Source of the DNA: Hemicentrotus pulcherrimus
Taxonomy: Eukaryota > Echinodermata > Echinoidea > Camarodonta > Strongylocentrotidae
Assembly: GCA_003118195.1 (NCBI GenBank)
Contig: BEXV01002508.1
Span: 28,802-40,469, forward strand
DNA: 11,668 bases
Direction of reading: 5' to 3'
The notes under the pieces are model-generated. The model saw only the letters and a list, made by a program, of their open reading frames with translations. It did not search any database and was not told where the DNA came from. Within the stretch, counting starts at the first letter, position 1. Every line of letters starts with the position of its first letter. A program made the translations under genes and the position numbers. Shown one piece after another: positions 1 through 10,600 of this stretch.

Positions 1-31
1 GGAAGTTAATTGTCCTTGAATTCAAGTCCTT

Positions 32-171
32 GGGGGGTGTTTCACAAAACTTGTCATCAGTGACAAATGACAGTTTTTGTTATAAGCTACTGAAATCCTT
101 GCTTCTGATTGGTTATCAGCAGATTTCTCACTGATATTTGTCATTGAAAAAAGGCTTTGTGAAACGGTCCC
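32..171 (-). mobile_element. MITE copy (family A) next to the exon 11 donor
   Basis: A roughly 140-bp element with inverted ends: ggggggtgtttcacaaaac at the left and ggctttgtgaaacggtccc at the right. Its reverse complement is nearly identical along its full length to 10858-10999 at the other end of the window, so the limits are well supported. The interior contains the family word aaatccttgcttctgattgg. It is non-coding and non-autonomous. Its right end sits 9 bp from exon 11, so only gtaagtaca of the intron separates them. I could not define a target-site duplication. Confidence 0.78.
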
Positions 172-180
172 TGTACTTAC

Positions 181-1635
181 CGTTTTTCTTCCTTTGACGA
201 TGGTCTCTTCTTTCTGGGCGAATTTCTCGATGAGCGCCCTGAAGGACTCAACGCTGTCACAGACCAGCTCAAATTCTCCTTCAGGAGGCAGGATCCCTGG
301 GAGAGGTTGCGGGGGAGGAGGGGTGGAGATTCTCCCCATCACCTCCTGGTTCATATCACCCTCTGCTTGGTCACCTTGCACCACATCCACTGCTTCTTCC
401 TTAAGTGCCAACTCTCCTTTGCTCTCTGAAAGTGCTTCTCCTTTTTCTAACGGTTCCACATCCATCGCTTCTTCCTTGAGTGCCAACTCTGCTTCGATCT
501 CTGTTAGTGCTTCTCCTTTTTCTACCGGTTCCACATCCATCGCTTCTTCCTTGCTGTCTGGCAGCGCTTCTCCTTTTTCCACCGGGACATTGCTTTGTGC
601 AATCTCTTCTGAGTTGTGTCCAGTGTGTCCTTTAGAAGGATGTCCATCTTGGCCACTTCTATGTACATTATTTGATCCTCTGTCCGATTCAATCGTAGAA
701 TCCACTTGGTTCTTACCGTCTTCTTTGGAACCTGAATCTTGGATGTCAATGGAATTTGAATCATTCATGCCGTCTTTACCAACAACTTCATCCACAGTGT
801 CCTTGACATTGCTGCACTGTTCCTCACCAGCGACCTTGCTTCCAGAAAGCTGGGCAACCTTGTCATTAATTTCCATAACATTGTTAGACTGGTTCTGGTT
901 TAGGCTACTAGGGTCGTCACTGGGTATGATGTTCTCCAGTTGGTTCGTATCCTCATAGGCTATAGGCTCCACATGGTTTTGGACCTTCTCTGATGAAGCT
1001 TGGCCATCGTTTCCATTGATTATCCTCTCCTCTGATTTAGTTTGGTCGACTTCTAATGTTTTCAAAACTTTATCATCATCTTTGGAGTGGCTCACACTAT
1101 CATTGGAATGCATCAGATCCTTACCGTCTGCCTCATCTACCTCCATCACACCATTACACAGTGGATGCTCCGAGGGGGGTTCCCCTTTCACTTTAATCGG
1201 GGAACTCCCTTCTTGAGCCATACCACTCTCACAAGTCCTTCCTTCATCTTTCCTGGATAAACCATCGACAGCTTCATCAGCTGAAATTGTTTCAAGGTGC
1301 TTATTGTCCAAGTTAGGGATGCCCTCTTCTGTCTCCTGAGATACAGTCCCATCCTGATTTTCTGTCCTCCCCGGACTACCATCACACATTGCTGAAGACT
1401 GTGTTGCATCAGCAGATACCGTCCTATCAGAAATCGGGTCCTTATCTTCAACATTCGCGTCAAGGTTTTGTGAGCCGCAGACTACGTCTGTAGCGCCCTC
1501 TGTGTCTCCATCCCCATTATGGCTCTTCTCTTCTTTCTCCTCATCCTGCTCCTCTAGATCAGATTTCTCTAATTTAGCTGCTCTTCTACTGGATCGTCTG
1601 GTCGGTGTTATGATTGCCATCGGCTTGGCGGGCGT
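181..1635 (-). CDS. BRD10: BRD10 exon 11: long acidic disordered exon with a conserved block at its end
   Basis: A 1,455-nt exon (485 codons, residues 574-1058), acceptor attatgacccttag-type tract ending ccttag|ACGCCC and donor AAAACG|gtaagta. It is internal: the Met at 1620 is residue 6 of the exon, and the pyrimidine-rich acceptor plus phase-0 fit to exon 10 argue against a gene start there. After a basic start (TPTRRSSRRAAK) it is very rich in Glu, Asp, Ser, Asn and Gln with no predicted fold. Near 925-992 lie three imperfect repeats of the type EKGEAL...ELALKEEAMDVEP. A proline run (STPPPPQPLPGILPP) precedes the only conserved-looking block, GEFELVCDSVESFRALIEKF, matching what I recall of a short BRD10 motif. 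The coding frame runs on into the intron as a spurious tail made of transposon sequence; translation past 181 should not be trusted. The stop codon lies outside the window. Confidence 0.85.
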
Positions 1636-4600
1636 CTAAGGTCATAATGGAAGACAAGAAAAGAAAGATCAAAGTAAGCGGTTTGATCTATTCCCCGTGG
1701 AAATTCAGGACCTTTTCAAAAGATATTAGAGGATATTATAATTTGATAAACTGATTTGTTATTGATGTGCATGTTAGAAATGTATAGATAAAATAGTGAA
1801 TGAAATTCAAAGCAATAGTGGTCAAAATTTTCCTGTAGTACTGATAAATGTAGTCCCCCCCCCCCTCCCATGAAAAAACCATACTGAACCCTACCTTTCC
1901 AAATGAATGGCAGGACAAACCGGGAGAGAAAGAAGGAGAGAAAGAAAGAGAGAAAGAAAGGGAAAAGGGAGGAAACAGAAGAACAAAAACAATTTCAAAT
2001 CACTCGATCCCCTTGTTCTCTTTCATTTCTCCCATCTACATGTAGCAAGCTTGGTGCCATCCCTTGATCACCTTAGATATCAGTCCCCCCTTATGGCTAG
2101 ATGCACACAACAATATTTCCTCTCAGAACACAATTTTCAAGGGCACATGGGATGGAGAGCTCACCTTTTTAAGAGCTTGAGATGGAGTGGAACCATCTTT
2201 TCTGGGCCTCCCCCTGCCTGACGGAGTACCAGCATTGGCCTGAGAAGGGGTTGCAGTTCCCTCACCAGTCTCCTTAGTTTTACCAGTAGTCTCTGCTTCG
2301 CTTTCGGTCCCTGCATCTTTTCTGGGTCTCCCTCGCTTCTTAGGCCCTTGGCTAGCAGGTGTTTTACCAGCGCTAGCAGGTGTATTACCAGCTCTGGCAG
2401 GTGTGGTACCAGTCTTATCAGTTGAGCTATCATCAGCATCTGCATTTTTCCTGGGTCTACCTCTCTTCTTGGGTCCCTCGTTGGCTTGAGAAGGAGTTCC
2501 AGCCTTGCTCTTTTTTGTGGGGCTCTTTTCTGCCTTTTCCACTTTCTGTGTAAGTGGAGGTAGGTATAATAGAAATTGGATGGGGAAAGAATCAAATGAA
2601 ACTATAATTACACTTAAAGCGAATAATACATCTTAAACATGGATGGGTTAGGGTTAGGAAGGAACTCCCCAATCTACATTCAGTTATAACAAGGGTAATA
2701 TGTGTAAGATGCCAAATAAATATCCATTTTTATTTAAATAATATGGACTGGCCTTGAGGGAGATACCACATACTATTTCCCAAACTAGACTCATATTGCC
2801 CAGAGTCAAAGACGAGGGCAATATGGGTCTTGTGAGGGCTATATATGTGGTATCTCCCGAAAGTTAAGCCAGTCAATATTGTTATTATTATCCAAATCAG
2901 ACATCTAGAGCAAATAAATACATGACATTCTCATAGGTCTGAATAAAACTTTGTCAAACCAGCACTGTGCAACCAGCTGCTTGACAACATTTTAGATACA
3001 CTGCAAACAGTGAAAACAGTGTACCCAATTCGGTGTGATTAATATGTCACAATAGACAGCGCGCAAAGTGCGCAGGTTATCGTTCACATAATAGATGCGC
3101 AATGAAAATGACACAATGCGCAGTGAATATGAGATTTTATTTCCTGCTTTTTTAACATGTAAAGTCCACAGGCTTTTTTATGAGGTGGTAATATGGTCTC
3201 ATATTTACTGATTAGCCCTTTTAGGATTACAACAAATGTAATATGATTATGTAAAACCACTGCTCAGATGTCTGATACGGGTAATATTATTCATTATTTT
3301 AATAAAAAACTATTTCTATTTTACCTTTTTCTTTGGTTTTTCTTCTTTGATCTGAGCCTGGCGGTAGATCCTCAGATCGGTGGACAGGAGGTGAGGGAAG
3401 TAGAGGTAGCTAGCCTTCTCGTCATCTTCTCCCAATACTACTACGCGCTGGTCTTCCACGACGCTCGTATCCACACCAAACCATACATCGTAGTCAGTTT
3501 CCTGTGGAGCAGCAAAATAAATCCTTCATTAGAGCATATTCCATCAAAACAATGATATAATGCAAAAATAAAAGTCTCAACAAAGATGATACGTCATAAC
3601 AATGATATTATGCCCAACAAAAGATATTGTTTAAAATATACTTTATCAAATATTAGAAATGCATTACACCCCCCAAAAACCACCCCAAAAATATTACATC
3701 AAAATAAAGATGTTGCGAGAATTGGGATATTTATGCAGAATGGTCTACACCCAGCAACACTTAGATGACACCCTCCCCCCCCAAAAAAAAAAGGAAATGC
3801 AAAACCATTACCTCTCACACAATGACGCTGCAATTGTAAGCAGCTCTTTTCTTGGCGAACAAATTTCACGAATTACCAAATTTAATGCTACGTCAGCTGC
3901 GATAGGGTTAGAGTTAGGGTAGTTCCAAGCATGAAACTTTCATACATCTCAACCACTTGAGAAATTGACCCAAGGTTTTATGCAAATTGCAAGCAAATGT
4001 TTTTAGTTTTACGGTATTTAGAACACATGCCAGGGGAGTTTTTCCCAAAGACTAAGATTGACTTAAGTTGGACTTGATGTATGGCAGGCCTTTCATGCCA
4101 CCCGTTGCTCTCACCATTCTTGGCATTGGTCTCCCAAGGGACGTACAAATCTTGGTCACAAATCCACATTTTTTTTCCTCCAACAATGAACTATCAAAAA
4201 AATGTAAATTCTGTAGATTTGTGACATCCCTTTAGAGGCCAATGGTGAGAACAACCAGTGGCATGAATGGCCTGGCATAGTTCAAGTCCAACTTTAGCCT
4301 CGGTCACAAATGCCATAACAAAGCGCTAGGAGTGCCGTACAAACAATTTTCAGACAATGGGAATTCAAGAAGACAATGGAAAAACAGAGATTTGTACGAA
4401 CCTTTGTGACCGCTAGTAGCATTAAGTCGATCTTAGTCTTTGTGAAACACCCCCCTGGACAAAAAAGAATAACCCTTCCTAACGACACAGTGGATGGTTA
4501 CAGGCCTGGTTCATACTTACAAAGAGATGGTCACACATGCCCTTGAGGATCCAGACTCTTTCATAGATGGAAAGATCGTGGTACTGTCGACCGATCAGTG

Positions 4601-7600
4601 GGTTCACATCACCAAGGACCTCGAAGAAACGCTCAGGGATGTAGAGATGGCGGGCAACCTGTGGAATGAGACAAGATTACATCAAAAGATTCATACCGTT
4701 TCAATCACAGACAATCAATTTTCTGATTGAACATGCACAAGGATTATTTAAAGAGATAGTTGAGTTCTGTTGCAGAGGGCACTACACAAAATAATTTGTT
4801 GTGAGATAATGAAATGTCAAATTTGAGAGAACATAATATTTAAATGACAAAATCATCTTTCTTTGATCAAAATCAGTTCAGAAATCTCCCATAATAGAAA
4901 ATATGATTGATTTGAATCAACATGTTATGCCTTTTAAAATAACGTTTAGAAAATAGTTGCAAGGATGCTAATGGCTTTCCATAATTGTTAAGTCCAACTT
5001 AGAGATTAAGTTCTACTTAGGATCTTTGTACAACAACCCCTAAATTTGTTTAAATGAAAAAGGGGCCTAAAACACAACCTCTACAAACTTAAACCGACAC
5101 ACCCTGTAGACAAAGTAAGTATGGGTTAAGAGATGAGAGATTGGGTTGCAGAATTCTACACACATCAACTACATGGCAATTTGTTTCTGGGGCCCTGTTT
5201 CATAAAACTTTTTATCTACAACAAATACTTAATTTCTACGATAATTTTGCCCTCAGCCAATCAGATGCCTTGATTTCAGTAGCTTATAACTGCAGCTTGT
5301 AACTTGTTATCGATATCAATTTTTACGAAACAGGGCCCAGTAAAGTATCATCATCTTGACTCACGCTTTGTCTTGTAGCACTGTCGACGTTGAGGAAGGC
5401 GTACCAGATGTCTAGCTTCTTTCTCAGCTTGTCCTGCCAGAACTCATACGGCATGGCAGGCTTCTTAGAAACCCTGTAGAAAATAGAAACAACATATCCT
5501 TATATACAGTGAAACCTGCCTGTAAAGACCACCTAAGAGAGACAAGAAAAGTGATCTTTATAGATCAATGAGAAACCATTTTCAGGGGTAACAAATAGTG
5601 TGGTCTTTGTAGACAGGTGGTCTTTATGTACAGGTTCCTTTAGAACATGTTTCAATGAGAAACCATTTTCAAGGGTAACAAATACTGTGGTCTTTGTAGA
5701 CAGGTGGTCTTTATGTACAGGTTTCTTCAGAACATGTTTCAATAAAAAAACATTTTCAAGGAAACAAAAAATGTGGTCTTTGTAGACAGGTGCCTGTAGT
5801 ACATGTTTCAATGAGAAACCATTTTCAAGGGTAACAAAAAATGTGGTCTTTATAGACTGGTGGTCTTTATGAACAGGTTTCTTTAGAACATGTTTCAATG
5901 AGAAACCATTTTCAAGGAAACAAAAAATGTGATCTTTGTAGACAGGTGCATGTAGTACATGTTTCAATGAGAAACCATTTTAAAATAATGTTCCCCCAAC
6001 ACATAGGAATAATATTAGTCATTAATATGCAACTGATACCAAAGTCAAATTGAGTACACATTGATTCAAATAATTTATATTTCTTTATACGTCAAGGAAC
6101 GTGAAATTTCAAATTTTGAACTAAAGGATATTTTTTAAAGTTGGTCTCTAGAACGCACTTACCTTTTGCGATTGTATCGCGTTGTGAGAACATTGGTGAA
6201 AATACGCGCTACAAGCTGGCTGGACTGCGGAAGGACAAGAGCCCTCTCTAGTTCAAAGAGAGAGAACTCAGGCAGGTACATATTCTCACGGCAAAGCTTG
6301 AAGAACTGTCCAATAGCTGGAATCTACAAAGAAAATAGGGAGTTTTGCAATCATGTTTAGCTTACTGAAGTTGGTGGTCTCCTGAATTTTTCAATTTTGA
6401 AATAAATTGTGACCTTTGCGTTTGCTGAAAATTATTTTTAAAATTTATATCACGATATGATTATATATGTATTCAACCTCTTGTTAATGATGTATAAATG
6501 TACCTAGTAATAGAACCTAGGTTGTATATTTCTTTCTGATATGTTGAAAAATGCAGAAATCAAATCAAATCAAATAAACAGATTGTACATATTCTTTTCA
6601 GATCAAATTAAACACAGACAGGTTCCATCTTTAGTGGTAATACAAAAGGAAGGTGAAATTGGAGGGAAATAATGCTAACACAGGCTATTGGAGGATTTCC
6701 ATCATCATCAATGGTCTCAAAAGAGGGTAAGGAGGTGTCTTCAATAAAAAATAAAAAATAACTTTGCAAGCAGGTCAAAGATGCTGTGAAGGGTATTCTG
6801 AGAAGAAACCATGACCTAGCGTCGTTTATCCATTCATGAATGAACCTGCATTCAATCAGCAGATGTATGAGATTTATTGTATTATTCCCACAGTCCTTCT
6901 CTCCCCTTTCCTTTCCTTCTCTGCAAGTCACTCTTTTTTATTCTTATGTTTATTGTTGTATCTAAGTTGAGGGCTGCGGGCACGTCAAGCTACTTCGTTT
7001 ATTTCTGTAGCCCTCCTACATCTAACGTATGTTAATTATGCATTCAATATATTTGTTTAATTTTGTTTATTATCTGTATAAAATTATATACACTTAAAAT
7101 ATTTGATATGTATATCAAACCATATTATCAGAGCTGCCAACCTTGTGCGACCAAAAAAGGGAATCATGATGGCAAAAAAAAAAAAAAGAAGGAATTTCAA
7201 GCAAAAAAAAGGAATTCATAAAAATGAAACCTACAACCATGCGCAACACACTACCAAGGTAGAAATGTTCATTCATCATGCTGTTTCTTCCATACAAGGT
7301 GGTATATATTTTGTGTGGCTTTTTTTGTATTATCGGCATTTCATTCTTTTTGAGAATATTTTTCTCTTCAAGTAAGTTTTGAAATTAGAGTTCTATTGAA
7401 TCTGTGATCAAATCACCATTTTAGGGCAGTTGTTTAATGCGCGGTATGTAAAAAAAAAGAACAACAACATATTTTATGAAGACAAAACGTATTATCGTAA
7501 TGTGGAGGAAAAAACGGAGTAATTACGGCAAAACAGAATGGTTGGCAGCTCTGTATTATGTTCATGTAAATGTATGACGAAAAAGAAAAAGATGCAGAAA

Positions 7601-10600
7601 CCAATAAATTAAATCAAATCAACCAAAGAAAGTATCGCACCTCCCACATGGACTTTAGCTGGGTCCCGAGCGGCTCCTTCAGGAGTTCATCCTTCTCCCA
7701 TTCTACCAGTCGCCTATTCAGTCTCTCCAGCTCAGCTTTCCTTTCTATTATCCTCTGCTTTCTCCTCTCTTCTTCTTCCTTCTCTAGCTGTTTCTCCATG
7801 AAGTTGGCAACGGGTGACATGGTGTTCCTGTTTTCAAGGATTCTCTGACTGACCCTCCGCCCTGTCAATAGACAAGCGATTTTGAGTCTTAGAAATGCAA
7901 GAAATATGACCCAACATTTGGTGCAGGATTTATTAAAAGCACAATGTTAAATCTGAGATGCCCGGGCCTACATGTTATTAGTCTTTGATATGGTGTGGGC
8001 AGTTCCAAGCTATTTGGATTGTGACGTATGGGACATTTAGAGACTTTAAACAAGAAAAAACAACAGATGAAATTATTTATATGGCTATCATTTGGGATGA
8101 GTCTGTAGCTATTATGGGCTAGTTCATTTGTGGAAAGTTTTAGCTCTGACCAATTTCGTGATTAATTTTTAATGTAATTAATGTACTGCGTGACGTACGG
8201 GACGCTGTAGTCCCGTGAAGTGAATAGTACAATGACTGGGAGGGTCATGGGTCAGAACACACTAAAACTGTGTTCACACTAGCCCTAGTTCACACTTACC
8301 AAACGTTGAGCTCATGGCGGTATCTTGCTCTGCAGTTTGCGGGTCATTGGTTGCATGGAAATGAGTTTTGTCTCGTATATGCCTGGAAGAATAGCGGTAA
8401 GAGGTTGAAACGTTACTTATCATAGTATAAACATACACTTAAACACAAATGAAAAGTGTAATTTTAGGAAGTTTTAAAACATGATTATAAGAACTGGGTG
8501 TTCACAGAAAAGAGCGAAAGAGTGCTCAAAGTCACAGGCTCCCGGCAGCATCATGACCATCATAAAACCAATGGATTTGAGTTGAGTGTAGCATTCAAAA
8601 GTGATCTGCAGCCAGCCGTATGTTAACCCAAATTTGTTTAGATTTACGGTTGGCTTTTTTGTTTTTACCGTTTTTTAGAGAAAAAGAAGAAAAATATTTT
8701 TCAAAATAAATAAATTCTGACCCATGTTTTGGCACATAACGTGCAATACAACATCTTTTGTGTTTAGGCCTAATTATAACAACAATATATCGTCTCTTGA
8801 CTGCCAACTCAAACTTTTTATTTACCTTGAGAGTTGTGTGAGCTTCTGTTCAAAATGGCACTCCATCATTTGGGCCTGACGAGAGACCATGTGCTTGAGT
8901 CCATTGTAACGGTAGCAGTTCTCAAAGATCTGCCTAACATCAGCCACGAACTCTGTGATGGAGGTGTACTCCACATCCTCAAACTTCTCTTCAACTGGAG
9001 GGAAAGAAAAAAACAAGTGAGAGCAAAGCCGGCATAAATATTGTACATGTGAGGAGCTGACACCATGCATTTCAGTCAGAACACACAAATGATGGCATGT
9101 ACTGCAGATTCAGGCCTTTTAAATACCTGATTTAAACCTGTTTCCAAATTTTGTATGGATTTTTCCTGATTTGTTTTTCTCCCTAATTTTTTTTTCTTCT
9201 TCCAATTTTTTTCAACACATTTTTTTCTTCTTCTTCTTCTTTCTGATTGTATCCCTATTTTCCCATATTTTCTCTATTTTCCCCAATTTTCTTACTCAAC
9301 AGGGGGGAATATTGTTAGATGCCATTTGTTTCTTGGAATCCTCCTCTTTTTTTTTTTTACTTGAGGGGCGCGTGGTTGAGGGGGAAAAAAAAATAGTAGT
9401 GGTGCGTGAACAGAAGCAGATTTTGCATAACACTGGCTGACCGGAATTAGTCTTGCAGGCTAGAGATTAAATAGCCTGGAAAGAGAGTATCAGTCTTTTC
9501 ATCTCATGCCTCACCATTTTGTGGAAACATATGCGACTATATTATTAATATTAATAATAGCCTTTTCACCAGTATCAACACTGGGGGAAGGGGGTGTTTC
9601 ACAAAGACTAAGATCAACTTTAAGTCATGCCACTGTTTGCTCTCACCATTTACTATTTTACTGGCATTGGTCTCTCAAGCAACGTACAAATCATGGTCAC
9701 AAATCTACATTTTTCATTATGAAGTAAAAAATAGTATCTAAAGATCATAATAGCGAGAGCATGAATGGCCTGTTATAGTTAAGTCCAACTTAAAGTCAAT
9801 CTTAATCTTAGCAAAACACCCCCTGTTCTCCTGAGGAGCCTGTAATCATAACATTACCTCGACTTTAGCCCAATCTTCAAAGACACTTACTTCTGGGGCC
9901 TGTTACATAAATCTTGTAATCTATAACAACTGCTAAATTTCTATGACAAATTTGCTCTCAGCCAATCAGATGCCATGATTTCAGTAGCTTATAACAGCAG
10001 CTGGTAACTTGTTATTGATATCAAGTTTTATGAAACAGGGCCCTGCTAGCCACATAAAGACACCTACTTCTTGTTAGCCACATTGGTGTCTTGATCCTGT
10101 CATAGTAGTCCGGCAGCTTGAGAGCCACAGGGTCCACCCGGTCCATGAAGGGCCAAGCAAAACTCTTAGAGCGCTCTCCCATCAAATCAACCAGGATTCT
10201 ATACCCCTGCTGGAGCTCTGGGGTCAGTCTCCGCAGTACGGCCAATGCTGTGGGGTCATTACCCTTATTCTGTCAAGAGTGAAACAAAATAGACAAAATC
10301 TATCATTATCAAAAGTAAAGAAATTTTCATTCATCAAATACAAAGGGTCATGCAGCCACAGGTTCTACCCAGTTTATGAAGGCTCTTAGAGCGCTCTCCC
10401 ATCAAATCAACCAGGATATCTATACCCCTGCTGGAGCACTGGGGTCAGACTCCGCAGGACGGCCAACGCTGTGGGGTCGTTGCCCTTATTCTGGAAACAA
10501 GAAAGTGAGACAAAATAGACAGAATCTATCACTATCAGTAGGGCGCTTTCACAAACACGACGGAAGGCAAAGATGACGGTAACGCGAGCGAAAAAACAAT

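Larger units (their letters stand above)
4659..5364 (-). other. Intron 7 (between exons 7 and 8)
   Basis: A 706-bp phase-0 intron. It holds a degraded family B fragment near 4984-5037 (aagtccaacttagagattaag) and a full family A' element at 5189-5338. The rest is AT-rich unique sequence. Confidence 0.8.
6324..7640 (-). other. Intron 5 (between exons 5 and 6)
   Basis: A 1,317-bp phase-0 intron, the longest here. It holds a short LINE-like tail (6488-6582), a longer LINE-like 3' region (about 6935-7621) and, inside the latter, a TIR element with clear target duplications (7129-7553). The part at 6583-6935 has an open frame on the minus strand that I could not assign. Confidence 0.78.
8995..10067 (-). 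other. Intron 2 (inside the bromodomain)
   Basis: A 1,073-bp phase-1 intron splitting the bromodomain after PMWLTR. It contains a T/C-rich stretch at about 9170-9360 (polypurine on the coding strand), a family B element at 9590-9823 and a family A' element at 9895-10043. Confidence 0.8.

Noticed and set aside
194..958. 254-codon plus-strand ORF rich in Ser
   Set aside because: It is the antisense shadow of the acidic exon; its Ser/Leu-rich content follows from reading Glu/Lys codons backwards.
22..1620. A single gene of 532 codons starting at the ATG at 1620 and ending at 22
   Set aside because: A pyrimidine-rich acceptor precedes the ATG, the frame continues from exon 10 in phase, and a consensus donor at 180 ends the exon. 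The last 50 or so residues are translated transposon, also found at 10858-10999.
2161..2595. Second minus-strand frame over the AT-hook exon (144 codons)
   Set aside because: It overlaps the AT-hook frame out of phase and crosses the acceptor into intron sequence.
2645..2660. Telomere-like gggttaggg words
   Set aside because: Only two units are present at 2646, with another short gggttagagttaggg at 3905; too few to mean a telomeric tract.
5533..5967. 144-codon minus-strand ORF with repeated KHVL..PVYKDH units
   Set aside because: It follows the period of a transposon-derived tandem array, has no domain, and lies in an intron of the host gene.
5505..5985. CRISPR array (regularly spaced repeats)
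   Set aside because: Spacers are themselves repeated, spacing alternates, and the context is an animal intron.
7103..7375. Plus- and minus-strand ORFs at 7103-7375
   Set aside because: Both lie in the TIR element with long A-runs and show no protein-like pattern.
10376..10576. Plus-strand ORF over pseudo-exon 2b
   Set aside because: It is the antisense of a decayed exon copy joined to transposon sequence.
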